Assembly: GCA_958510875.1 (NCBI GenBank)
Contig: OY294068.1
Location: 151,068,388 to 151,132,387, forward strand
Length of the DNA stretch: 64,000 bases
Direction: 5' to 3'
DNA from: Endomychus coccineus
Taxonomy: Eukaryota > Arthropoda > Insecta > Coleoptera > Endomychidae
This document shows, in pieces, positions 10,790 to 21,601 of the stretch. The notes under the pieces are model-generated. The model was not told the DNA's origin and searched no databases. It worked only from the letters and a program-made list of their open reading frames with translations. Position 1 is the first letter of the stretch. The number at the start of each line of letters is the position of its first letter. Both the position numbers and the translations under genes were made by a program.

Positions 10790-12385
10790 ATAGATATAGT
10801 CGAACAAACATGATACAGAGTACCTAATACTTCTTGAAAAGTTTACAGCATTGTGTTCATTCATATGTGATACCATTTTGATAACGTGATTCAAACCTTA
10901 AATTAAGAATTCCGAACTTCCGCGTGTTAAATATATTATGATTGTGATATTTATTTATAACCAAATACACTTTTGTCATAATGATTAGATGAAATACAAT
11001 AAATCCAATTAAAAACTGTAGATGGATGTGAAAAGTAATGAATACTACCACGCCAGAAAACAATATAGTTCATATTTTTATTTCCTATATTTATGGATGT
11101 ATTGATATAGTTACTATCTCTGGAAATAAATTATTATTATCATCATTTTCACCATCTTAAAGCGATTTGATTACACTACCTACAGGACCGAGCTGAAGTA
11201 TCTTATTTCATTATACCTCCTTGTACAACGTTATAATCGATGTGTTCGACCTTCACTTTCTGATTTTAATGAGATATTCAACTGCCAGATGCTGCTAGAT
11301 TTCTGTCGTTCTATGCATTAAAAAGAGCATTGACGAGAAAGAATGTGGGGTTGAAACTTGACACTACTAAGCGGAGTCGTTCCATTTAAATAGCTGAAGA
11401 TTTTCAACTGCACAGAGTTACCTGACGACATAACAATTCCGAATACGGTCACCTGTAAATATCTCGACCGATTTAAAGAATATAAATGTCATGTTTTGTA
11501 AAAATTAACCTTATTTAATGATATTTAATTATACCCATCGAGAAAATCATTGTTGTAATACCGTATGGAAAAATTCTAATTACGGAATAGGCAATAAAAG
11601 AGAGACTCTCACACACTACTAGAAATAGCTTGTTAGGAATTGCTACAACGAGTTTCCGAAATATAAAATAAGAAATTGTAGTGGTATGTTCCAATCTATG
11701 ATGCATACAAAGATGCTTTGAACCGACCTCCGCATCTCTTCGAAGATGAGCATAATCTGAGATCGAGCTACAGGCAAAATTTTAATTTAGTAAGTTCACA
11801 TATTTCAAAATACAGCGACCCAAAAAGTTTTGCAGTGATTATCATCATTGAATTACTCAAATTCTTACTAATTATATTCAGTTTACATGAGGTTCAAGTA
11901 CTGAAATATTGATTGAATATTATCAGTTCATTAGAAATGAGAGATATTTTAATCGCCAACTAGCTTGGGTGTGATTTTGTATCACTGAAAAAATCTGAAG
12001 TGATGACGTATCTTCTTTGAAGGGGTTATTTGGAATATCTTACGGATTCATACTCATTTATTTCTAATAAAATATTTGGAACAATCTTTGAGTTTTGGAA
12101 TAAACTAATATTTCATAACGTAAAGATCAGATTATCAAGCTGTAGGTATCACGCTTCCAGTGCATTTGGGGAAAAAACGGAGACGGCACATGGAAAGGAT
12201 TTTAGAAGAGAGTCAGGTTAACTTTGAAATTGAATCGAGCAGAGTAAAACATGTAGAAAGCACTCGTGCTGATAACAAACTACTCATGACGGATGATTAG
12301 TATCTATTATATTAACACTAACTTAATATTACAATCGGAAAGTCTATGAGTACCTTACTCTCAATGGAAAGTCTTTTTCACATCA
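10790..12385. other. No recognised gene
   Basis: AT-rich DNA between the solo LTR and the non-LTR element. Open frames of about 63 codons at 11515-11706, 11718-11912 and 12030-12221 have no motif, and I treat them as chance. Confidence 0.35.
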
Positions 12386-12396
12386 TATGATGTGAA

Positions 12397-13772
12397 CTAG
12401 AAACCACTGACTATCGACCAATATCACTAACAACAACACTAAGTAAAATAATAGAAAAATGCATGAAAATTAGGTTATTATCTTTTATAAACAAAAATAA
12501 AATACTAAATAATTCACAATATGGTTTCAGAGAAAATGTAGGCACCGAGGAAGCTATAAACGAAGTTACACATTATGTAACAAAAACAATAAATAATAAA
12601 AAAAATGCATGGCAATTTTTCTTGACCTCACTAAGGCCTTTGATACCGTGTCACATCACATTCTACTGGAAAAACTCGAATCAATAGGAATTAGGGAAAG
12701 TGCTTATAATCTAATGAAGTCATATATTACAAGCCCCACTCAACAAGTTCGAATAAAAGAAACCTATAGTGAAGAGACATTAGTGGAATGTGGTGTGCCA
12801 CAGGGAACAGTCCTCGGGCCAATATTATTTATAATATATATTAATGATATTTCTAAGATTAACACAACATCAAAAATAATCTGCTATGCTGATGACACAA
12901 TACTACTAATAGAAGGAGAAACCTGGAATACAGTATATAGTACTGCTGAAAAAGACTTAACTAGAGTAAAAAATTGGCTCGATGAAAACCTACTTAGTAC
13001 ATTAAATCACTCTAAATCACTATTTATTACATTTGCAATTAATAGTATAAACTCACCACAAATCGATTATCTCACAATTCACGACAGTCAATGCCTCAAT
13101 CCGAGTAATTGTAAATGCAATTTGAAAATAAATAGAACAAACGAGGTTAAATATTTAGGATTATTTATCGATAAACACCTAAAATGGGACACACATATGA
13201 AATATATTGCCAATAAAATAAGAAAATGAATATATAAATTCAAACAATTACGAAACCTACTTAAACTCAAAGATTTAAAAATAATACACCCATCATTAAT
13301 TGAATCAATAATAAGTTATGGTATTTCTTTCTACGGTGTAGCATATAGGACAACTTTGAACCCTCTACACATAATACAGAAATACGTAATAAAAGTAATT
13401 ATGGGCAAGCCAATAATCTATCCCACCGAACTCCTCTTTTCAGAGAGTAAATTATTCGAAATAAATTTATTATTTGTAAAATCGCTAATTAAATTTGTCC
13501 ATAAAAATAATTGCTGTAAGATTTTTACAACACATGGCATAAATACATGATCTAATGTTAATAACCAACTAATAACAACAATGAAACATAGTACTTTCAG
13601 TCAAAGACACATTAGCTATCTAGGTCCAAAACTCTATAATTTATTACCACAAAAACATAAAAATAAACCATTTAAAATATTTAGTAAAAATTTTAACTCA
13701 TGGATCAGAAAAACAAAGAAATTATTGAAAAATGTATTCAAATCAAAGTGTAATAAAAATCGATTAATGTAG
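12397..13772 (+). pseudogene. Reverse transcriptase ORF of a CR1/Jockey-like non-LTR element
   Basis: The RT domain is in order: YRPISL, QYGFRENVGTEEAI, then FLDLTKAFDTVSH (first catalytic aspartate), GVPQGTVLGPILF, and CYADDTILL (catalytic YADD, about 12885-12900), with KYLGLFID in the thumb. After the RT comes the usual C-terminal region ending in FSKNFNSWIRKTKK. A frameshift lies in the A-run near 12595-12607, between the frames starting at 12463 and 12609. In-frame TGA codons sit at 13227-13229 and 13548-13550. Otherwise the frame is continuous to 13772. The N-terminal endonuclease half is missing. Confidence 0.85.
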
Positions 13773-14078
13773 CTATCTTATAATAATAAAAAAATGTTTT
13801 CAATGTATATTCTCGCTTTTTTATAAATTTGTTTAGATACAGTTTTCGTTAAATTTTTTAGTTCGTATGTAATAATTGTTGATTTCAGTATTCTGACAAA
13901 TGAGTAAACAGATTACAAAGACAAACCCAAAATAAGGGATTAGATGTAATCTGAGTACTTAAATTATAATAACAAAAAATATATGTATTTATATATGTGT
14001 ATGTATAAATATAATTATATATTAATATTAGCTTTTCATAATGTAATTACTCTGTAAAAAAACATGATCAACAATAAA

Positions 14079-14099
14079 TATTATTATTATTATTATTAT
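14079..14099 (+). repeat. (ATT)n 3' tail of the non-LTR element
   Basis: AATAAATATTATTATTATTATTATT-type tail directly after the 3' UTR. A similar tail closes the non-LTR relic at about 59583-59620, which suggests related families. Confidence 0.8.
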
Positions 14100-15149
14100 G
14101 TTCCGATATAGTCTTAGTTGAGTCTAAGGTTGACCCGGTGGCCCGGCAGTGACTTGCCGCAACCTTGTCGACTAAGCATGATATGTTATTAGATAACATC
14201 TCTAGTACACATTGTTGTATAATGTGAAAATAGGATAACTACGAGCTTATTTGCTTTAGGGATTCATAGAAGATAAATTCCTTATTGGTATATTACAGTT
14301 TTTTAGAAGTTTTAATTTTGGTCGAAATAACTTTTGTGGTATTGAATGAATACATGAGAGACACGAAAAATTTTTTTGACTACAAAAATATAAACATTTC
14401 GAATATTGTAAAGGATAATAATAATTTTTTTCCATATTGTAAAATCAAGCACTATTATGTTGATATAACTTTTATTCACTATACTACTATTGTATTTGGA
14501 TGCCGTCAGAAGATGACGTAATAATGTTGAGACTCGAGTAACGGAAGTTATTAATCAAAGTGATATCAACAAACTTATGAGTTTGAATCCTAGAACCAAT
14601 CGTAGCTACCTAGGAACTATTTGTCTAGCAATTTGTGAAACGTTCCGGTATCGGTACCCGAATAAATACCGATAGACGTAAAAGTGTAACCCCCATTTCA
14701 CATACCGAATTCAATGTTCATCCTGCTTCAGCAGTTCTATCCGAAGCGGTAACCCGATTTTACATAATTTTGCTTCCAATAATAGCGTGGGTTCGAAACT
14801 CTAGCGGCAACGTTATCGCAGGTTAGATTGTTAAATGCTTATAGGTTAGTAGGTTATTTGAGAGTTTATTATGATTGATTGTAATATATTTTTATATTGA
14901 ATTAATAGAAAATATTGAATTGAAAAAATAGAATAACATATTAGGTCTTTGTCAATATAGAAAAACAAATTTGATCTTCGGCTATAATACGAAATTTTAA
15001 CATTTTCTCATAGTTCACTTTCACAAGCTACCAATCCAAGGTTTCCTCCAGTTTTTATTGGATTTTAATCACAATTCGTCTGCAAACGCATTGGACTTAT
15101 CATCTATCATGTTCTAAATTACATAGAAGCACGCATCAACAAAAACAAT
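14100..15149. other. No recognised gene
   Basis: Starts with a GC-richer, partly self-complementary patch (GACCCGGTGGCCCGGCAG, near 14131-14160) whose nature I cannot assign. Open frames at 14285-14521 and 14635-14826 show no motif. Confidence 0.35.
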
Positions 15150-15970
15150 TTTTAGAAGTATGGCTTATATGCGTGTCTTAACCACTCCGTCCAACCTTTT
15201 TCTAATTTTACGATCCCTTCCGAATAATACGATTCCGGCAAACGTTTGTTTCAGCGATGACCTCATCCCTTTCCGCTGAGCCATTTCTTCAAGTATGGAA
15301 ATAGATGAAAATCGCAGGGACCGATAAACTCACTTTGGTCGTTTTCGGTTTCGATTCGTCAGAACAAGTCCACTGTTTAGACTGTTCTTCAGTCTCTGGT
15401 GTGTTTTGATGGATCCATGTATCGTCCACGGTTACGAAACGGTGCAAAAAGTCCTTCTTATCGCGCTTGAACATCGCCAAACACTCCTTCGTTGTCACAC
15501 GGTCGCGCTTGTTGTCAGCAGAGAGCAAATACGGCACTCATCTGGCAGATAGCTTTCTCATACACAAAAATTTATGCAAAATGTTCCTTAACCTCAATTG
15601 GACAACCAGAACGTTCGGCGTCCTCTGTGGTTGTACTATCACAACGAAAATCAGCTAACCACTAGTGAATCGTTTCAAATGATGGTGAATAGTCCCCATA
15701 ATGTTTAACAAGCGTTGGTTTGGTTTGCGTAATGTTTTTTCCTTGCAAGAAATAATATTTAAAGACGTGAAAATCACTTTTTCCAATGTTTACCAAAATC
15801 TTCAAGGTTGCTCGCTTTCGATGGGTGTCAAAACAGAACTGAATGACATATCAGTCTGAAAATTCTAATGCGTCCTAGTTGAAGATGATACATCACAAAT
15901 GTCACATGAGATTTTCGATTGTGGTGCCATCTGTTCTATTTTTCAGGAACTTTTCACCTTGCCCTCGTAG
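15150..15970 (-). mobile_element. Decayed mariner (DD34D) element, internally deleted
   Basis: On the minus strand a terminus-like TACGAGGGCAAGGTG lies near 15956-15970, followed by a recognisable mariner transposase middle and a C-terminus ending near 15160. The central part of the catalytic domain is missing. Stops and frameshifts are frequent. Confidence 0.75.
15170..15760 (-). pseudogene. Mariner transposase remnant
   Basis: In order on the minus strand: RLRNILHKF, KLSARWVPYLLSADNKRDR, CLAMFKRDKKDFLHRF, VTVDDTWIH (first catalytic D with the mariner WIH), TPETEEQSKQWT, then after a gap LKKWLSGK and a degraded closing region. These match the conserved order of mariner proteins. The second and third catalytic aspartates are lost in the deletion, and the frame is broken at several points. 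Known mariners are about 345 residues; roughly half is visible. Confidence 0.8.
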
Positions 15971-16979
15971 TATTCAACCTAGTTCTACAAATTACATTAT
16001 ACTTTAAGATTGGTCCTAGAAATTAACCGTATTTTCATCAAGTAACATGATAAGAGAAATATTCAACTATAGTTGAAAATTTAACTAAGACATAAACCTA
16101 AATTTGGGAAAATAACGTTCCATCATAAATGAATCCGTGATAAATCTCCAAATTTCGAATTAAATGAGTAAAGTTCTGATAATTAACTGACATTCATATT
16201 TCCTGAATGTTCTCAATTTAGACTATATCGTTCGTAAACGGTGGTATCAGTTGGATTCTTTACAATTTTTTTCTTCATGTATAGATCGCACTCATTCTCC
16301 TGAAATTCTTTTGTACGATATTTTGACGTTACCCGAATGCCGCAAATTCTTAATAAATCCTGATAATGGAACTGGTTTCTTTGATGTATATAAACTAAAA
16401 AGTCGACCGACAAATATATCGACCACATTCACCAAAAATTGCCCTTTGTTGAACCTGATTATTCGGTTATTGATCTCGGCAAAGGCTGCTGGTTACACAA
16501 TTTGCAAGATATATTTACATATTATTGCCCCTGCTTTAGGGTATTATTACACCTATAAGTCGTCCATGATAATGGTGAGACTGTTTTCGAACGGAATGTT
16601 GCGGCGAGCGTTAAAGATTCATTCAGATGAAAAAGATTCGTTTTCCGACGCAAACAAAAGATAATGGAATAATACTATCGTTACAATATAAGTATACTGC
16701 TTTTGCGACGATATCGTTATTTCAAGCTACAATTTACTATGGATATTTGGAATAAATTCATTTTTATTATGAAGCCGTCACAGTTTTGGGAACTATGTTC
16801 TCGGTAGTAACGAAACGTTGCTATTCCCTAGTATATTCTCACCAAGGAGAATGAGGGAATACTTTTCTAGCTTAAGCAAGAGAACAATATTTCGTGGTGA
16901 TGGATGTACATAAAGAGATGAAATAAACAGTTTCGACTAATTATTTTTAAGTTACGCTAATCATTGAAATCAAAGGAAT
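15971..16979. other. No recognised gene; one longer open frame
   Basis: The longest frame, 16251-16664 on the plus strand (137 codons), has no motif I know; neither has the overlapping minus frame 16213-16428. It could be part of an unrecognised element. I do not call it a gene. Confidence 0.3.
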
Positions 16980-17168
16980 GCAGTAAAAGCGATTCACCAA
17001 CCAAATTGTTTTCTAGAGGAATGGATCAAAAGTGAAATCTATATTTCTCAATAAACACCAAAAAACAAAACCGGGAAATATGAACTTTGAAAACACATTC
17101 TTGTTATACTTATATAATAAAATAAAAACTTTTACTTTGACTAATATCACATATATTATAGAAACAAC

Positions 17169-17206
17169 TTGTGACTATAGTTTCAGCATTAGCATGTCAT
17201 CTTCAA
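17169..17206 (-). ncRNA. Degenerate hammerhead-like motif in Penelope 3' region
   Basis: On the minus strand: UUGAAGA, a short hairpin (GACAU ... AUGC), GAAA, then CUAUAG followed by UC, so a GUC triplet follows a self-complementary stem III. This resembles a hammerhead core (CUGANGA ... GAAA ... NUH) with C3 changed to U. Stem I pairing is not evident. Hammerheads are known in Penelope-like elements; here it is a decayed candidate only. Confidence 0.35.
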
Positions 17207-18049
17207 ACGGTACTAATGTATGAAAATATTGATAATCTTGGTTATTTATGGTAGAATATAAGTTATAGGTAATAAGTGGGGTTCCGGTTGGGGAAATACA
17301 TTGCGAGAATAGTATAACTGAAATTGAATAATGAGGTAGAGTTCATATTGTGATAAGAAAATTTTAATGCGAAGGCATAAGAAGATTATGAGAATATTTA
17401 CGTTATGAAGACATCAATCACAATGCTGTAGTGCACATATAATTGATCGTTTAAAATTTTATTGTCATTATTTTTAATACCTTTGAAAATTTCTTCTGAT
17501 TCTAGTATGTTTAATTTGAAACCTCTACTTTGGCTAGGTATCTGAAATTTTAACTTCATCTAAATTTGAAAAATTGTGCCTTGTTTCTAATATATGGTCC
17601 GAGAAAGTTGAATCTGTTTTATTAAATCTAAAAAATTGAAAATGTTTCTTATATCTAATTTTTATATTACGACTAGATCTACAGATGTAGAAGTGATCAC
17701 AATCTGAACAGTTTAATTTATATATACTTCAGGTTTATTAAACTTATTTGTTTTATTTTTAGCATTGAACAGAAAATAGGACAATTTATTTTGAGGTTTG
17801 AAGCTAACTTTTAGACTAACTATATTTCTATAAAATGTCCACTTCCAATTCTTCCACTTATGGTACCAAAATATGTCAGGAAAACGTATTTTGATGAAGA
17901 ATCACATTTTTTGTATAAGGATAGATACTTGAGTAAGTTAATTTCTGCTTTTTCCTGTCAATTAATTTGGATACAATAACCTTGATTATATTCAATTCTT
18001 CGTTCAGGTTTTCAAGAGAAAGAAGAAGTGAAACTGAACTAATTTGTGA

Positions 18050-18729
18050 CTAACGGGGAGCAATAGTTGTACCTGTTAATGTAGGTTTTCTATAAATTTT
18101 GAAAATAATGATATTATTATAATTACATATCCAACAACAATGAATATATTTTTCAGCTAGAGGGGAACTCATCATAGTTTCTTCATAATAAGACATGAAA
18201 ATATCTGCCAAAAGAGGACTTACTAGGATTCCCATATCCAATCCATTATTTTGTGTAAAAAACTCGTTATTAAAACGACAATAATTTCAGTTAAGGCAAA
18301 TATTAAAAGCTTGTTCTATCGCATTTTTGATATTGTAATTTAACATTCATTGGATGGAATATTTGGAAACATATTTGAAACATCGAAAGATACCAAAATT
18401 CCATTTTTAGAGGAAGGTAATCTATTTATTAACTTTGTAAGTCCCAATGAGTTTCTTACTGCATACTTAGGCTTGAAGATGGAATTTAATTTTACTGTTA
18501 GATTATGTGTAGGGCTATTAACAAAGGATACTACGGGGCGGATAGGAGCATTTTGTTTGTGATTTTTTATGAGGCCGTAAAGTTTAGAAGAAGATGTATT
18601 ACCGGTAAATAACCTACTCTCTCCAAATTTACCATTAAATAAAACATAGCTATTTTCTACAAATTGTTTAGTTTTTAATTGGTATTGGCTTATAGGATCT
18701 TTTTTGTTACCTCTACCATAAATAGCCAA
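18050..18729 (-). pseudogene. Penelope-like reverse transcriptase fragment
   Basis: The 129-codon stretch from 18729 contains KLYGLIKNHKQNAPIRPVVS and VKLNSIFKPKYAVRNSLGL, then GILVSFDVSNMFPNIP, the Penelope-specific version of RT motif A (SFDV..MFPNIP). A second stretch (18241-18050) holds GILVSPLLADIFMS, the motif around the GSPLS-type RT loop, followed by YRKPTLTGTTI, a hallmark after the RT core. Between them lies a decayed region, and the (Y/F)xDD block is not clearly visible. Not functional. Confidence 0.85.
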
Positions 18730-18730
18730 G

Positions 18731-19502
18731 ATTATTCATATTTTCATACATTATGATTAACAACTTTTTAATTAATCTTCAAGCATATTCTGATAATATA
18801 CAAACATACAAATTCAAGGAAATTGTGAATAAAAGTGCCAGTAACTATTAAAAGCAGCTCACTCATATCTAGTTGTGCGATTATCAGTCAAGGTGAAGTA
18901 GTTAACTGGATGTTTCTATCAATTGATTAATAATTCAGAAAAGTCACCAATATACAGATGAAAGAGCATGAAAAATTAACAGAAATATGCTAATTTCTTA
19001 ATCGCATATCATTATTTAAACTGATGAGTTGTGAGAGTTTAATTCTCTGTCCTCATCACCTGATGTACAGAGGATTTTCTTACTCTTCTTTCTATCGCAT
19101 CTCCATAATTCCAGGTCCAGAAGTGAGTCGATACGCATATCGAAAGGGAAACGGAAGTAGTTTGAAACGTCAGAGGGTTAACGAACTGGTGTTTGGTCCT
19201 GCGAACGCGCGTCCTTGGGATGGGATAAAGCACAGACCCTGCCTCCGCTGTCAAGAAAGGCATGATAAATGTAACCGATAGCACTTTCAATACCGTCGTC
19301 GTCCCTCTACCCATCAGCCTTCTACTTCGTCACCTGTCTGTGACCATCTATTTTAGGTGATGTTTTTATTAAATTTATAATGAATGTTCATACTGATGTG
19401 TATTGGGATAATTCGCACACCGAGCTAAGAATTAATTCGTCGTCCTATATAAAATATGTTGCCTTGGTTGCTTCCTTCCATCAGTTAAATTGTAACAAAT
19501 AA
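18731..19502. other. No recognised gene
   Basis: Overlapping frames on opposite strands (19024-19281 plus, 19039-19314 minus) sit in a GC-richer patch but carry no convincing domain. Confidence 0.35.
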
Positions 19503-19504
19503 AA

Positions 19505-19528
19505 TAGATAGATAGATAGATAGATAGA
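19505..19528. repeat. (GATA)n microsatellite, 3' tail of the non-LTR element
   Basis: Six tandem GATA units directly at the 3' boundary of the reverse-strand element. The tail differs from the (ATT)n tail at 14079, so a different family is involved. Confidence 0.85.
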
Positions 19529-19765
19529 GTTTATTGACCATTTGTTAAATACATATTAAAGTACATTAATGGTAAGTCAAACATGTAAGTAGAATTAAAA
19601 TTCATTAATTAACACACAATGATAATAAAGAGTTAAAATATGAAAATATTGTATTCACAAATTGATAAAATATGAACATGAATACACATAAATGAATAAA
19701 TGTGAACAAATAAATAGATAAATGAATAAATAAATAAATAAATATGTCGAATGATTGAATAGATA

Positions 19766-21470
19766 TTATTTATTTAACTGACAATAAGTTTCAAATTCTT
19801 GTATGGAATAAAAAATATTTTTGTGTAGGATGTCTTTTAATTGCTTTTTGAAATTAATTGTGTTTTGTGCTGTTAGACATTTTGGTAACATATTATACAG
19901 ATGTGAACATGCGTAATAAGGCGTTTTTTTAATAGACACTCATGTAATGCATGGTAATGCTAAATTATTTCTGTATCGTGTAGAATAATTATGATTGTCA
20001 CCCACCTTCGATAAATGGTCATGTCTAGCATGAATGAATATAAGGATCTTTAGCAGATATATGGGAGGGAAAGGTAAGATATTGTGTTTTTTAAATGTGG
20101 GTCTGCATGTTTTGCGAAACTCAAGATTGAAAATTAATCTTATAATTCGTTTCTGTAATTTAAAGGCTCTTTCGGAATCGCTAGACTTTCCCCACACTAT
20201 AATATGATAAGACAGTATCGAATATATGTGTCCATAATAAACAGACATTAGGCAGTCTGTACTGAGAACGTCCTTTAGATTTCATAACAAATAAAAATGT
20301 GAGTTTAGTCTGGATACTATATAATCTATATTCCTAACCCATGACATATGCTCGTCAATAAAGGTACCTAAAAATTTACATTCTTGTTCAGAGATCAGGT
20401 TTTCGCCCTGGAAGTCAAAAACGAATTTCAAAGATGGTCGCAAAGGTGGCTTGCATTCCATACATACAGTTTTTTTACAGTTCAATGAAAGTCCATTTTC
20501 TACGCACCAAATCTGAAAATCATTCATAACCTTTAAAGCTTCATTGTGCGTCTCCTGAGGAGTAAATCCCGAGATAACCGCACCCACATCATCGGCATAC
20601 CTAAATAATTTCCCTTCCGTAACAAAGTAGGGCAGATCATTCACGTACAATATGAACAAAAGTGGTCCAAGTATACTTCCTTGTGGAGTGCCTAGTGTTG
20701 CATCGAACGTTTGAGAATAAACATTGTCTACTTTTACCACTAATGTCCTACTGCTAAGGAATTACATTAGCCATTTTTTTATTGAGCCCATTATAACGAC
20801 AGCATCCAATTTCCCATCCAAAATTTCTCTATTCAACATGTCAAAAGCATGTTGATCAAACTGAACAATCACAATATATTTATTTTGCTCGAGTTCGGAG
20901 CATACATACTGAGTAAGCTCAATGACCGCGGCATCAGTAGATAATCCCGGTCTAAATCCAAACTGACATGGCGTTAGTAAGTCATATTTTTATAGATATT
21001 GCATAATTCGGTTATAAACGGCTTTTTCAAAAATTTTTGAAAAAGTGCTTAATATAGATATTTGTCTATAATTACATATATCTTCTCCGTTTCTTTTCTT
21101 ATGAATGGGGGTAACTTTTGCTACTTTAAGTGTGGAAGGAAATGTTCCTTCTGTGACGGAAATATTGAGCAGATCTGTTAGGCATGGTGTGAGTTCATCT
21201 GCCACTTGTTTAATTATACCTATGGAAACATCATCCAGACCGCACGGTGCCTTATATTTTAAAGACATTATTATGTTGTTAATCTCCTTTTGTTCAAATG
21301 GAAAGAAAAATAATGAATTACCTACTTTACTTGTAGTTTTTATAGTTTTCATTCTGTTTGTGTGCGTGATTGTAGTACTCACCGACTCAGTAAAGTATGT
21401 TCCAAACAAATTGGCTATCTTTTCTGTGTCAGTTATTAAATTACCTTGATGTTGTATTTGTGGAACATTA
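19766..21470 (-). pseudogene. Reverse transcriptase ORF of a CR1/Jockey-like non-LTR element
   Basis: In one frame from high to low coordinates: EKIANLFGTYFTESV (pre-RT), YKAPCGLDDVSIGIIKQ, VTPIHKKRNGEDICNYRQISIL, QFGFRPGLSTDAA, then motif A decayed to VQFDQHAFD, GTPQGSILGPLLF, FRYADDVGAVISG (catalytic YADD intact, about 20600), KFLGTFIDEHMSW, and a C-terminus ending FKKQLKDILHKN and QEFETYCQLNK. Only in-frame stops break it: near 20990, 20762, 20282 and 19937. No frameshift was noticed. The N-terminal endonuclease is missing. Confidence 0.87.
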
Positions 21471-21601
21471 TATTTTCAATCTATTTCTTAATGTTTGCAT
21501 GGATTTTACGAATATATAAACTCCTTATGAATTCGTGTACAGGATTTTTAAAGTTAAAAAAAAAAACATTTTTCACATTCTTAAGGTATTTTTTTCTTTA
21601 T

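Larger units (their letters stand above)
12386..14099 (+). mobile_element. 5'-truncated non-LTR retrotransposon with (ATT)n tail
   Basis: The insertion opens inside the reverse transcriptase (DYRPISLTTTLSKIIEK) and runs through the ORF C-terminus and a 330-base 3' UTR to a 3' microsatellite (ATT)n at about 14079-14099. A 5' truncation with a simple-repeat tail is typical of CR1/Jockey-group elements. The lesions are few: one frameshift and two stops. It is therefore a fairly young dead copy. Confidence 0.85.
16980..18730 (-). mobile_element. Penelope-like element relic, reverse strand
   Basis: A minus-strand Penelope-type reverse transcriptase (18729 down to about 18050) is followed by a decayed linker/endonuclease region and a 3' region to about 16980. 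The disrupted copy at 56930-60480 shares its 3' hairpin region (CTTGTGACTATAG) and the linker region (AACTTATTTGTTTTAT). No intact frame survives. Confidence 0.75.
19503..21480 (-). mobile_element. 5'-truncated non-LTR retrotransposon with (CTAT)n tail, reverse strand
   Basis: One reading frame can be followed on the minus strand from about 21470 to a TAA at 19766-19768, then about 240 bases of 3' UTR to a (GATA)n run at 19505-19528, read as (CTAT)n at the 3' end of the element. The start lies within the region before the RT domain, so it is 5'-truncated. Confidence 0.85.

Noticed and set aside
14131..14180. tRNA or SINE head
   Set aside because: The GC-rich, partly self-complementary patch has no A and B box spacing or cloverleaf that I can see.
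16251..16664. 137-codon plus-strand frame
   Set aside because: It is long for this AT content but has no recognisable domain, no codon pattern unlike its surroundings, and a competing frame on the other strand. I leave it as unassigned.
19024..19314. Overlapping 85- and 91-codon frames on opposite strands
   Set aside because: They sit in a GC-richer patch where stops are rarer; neither has a motif or a homologous copy in the window.
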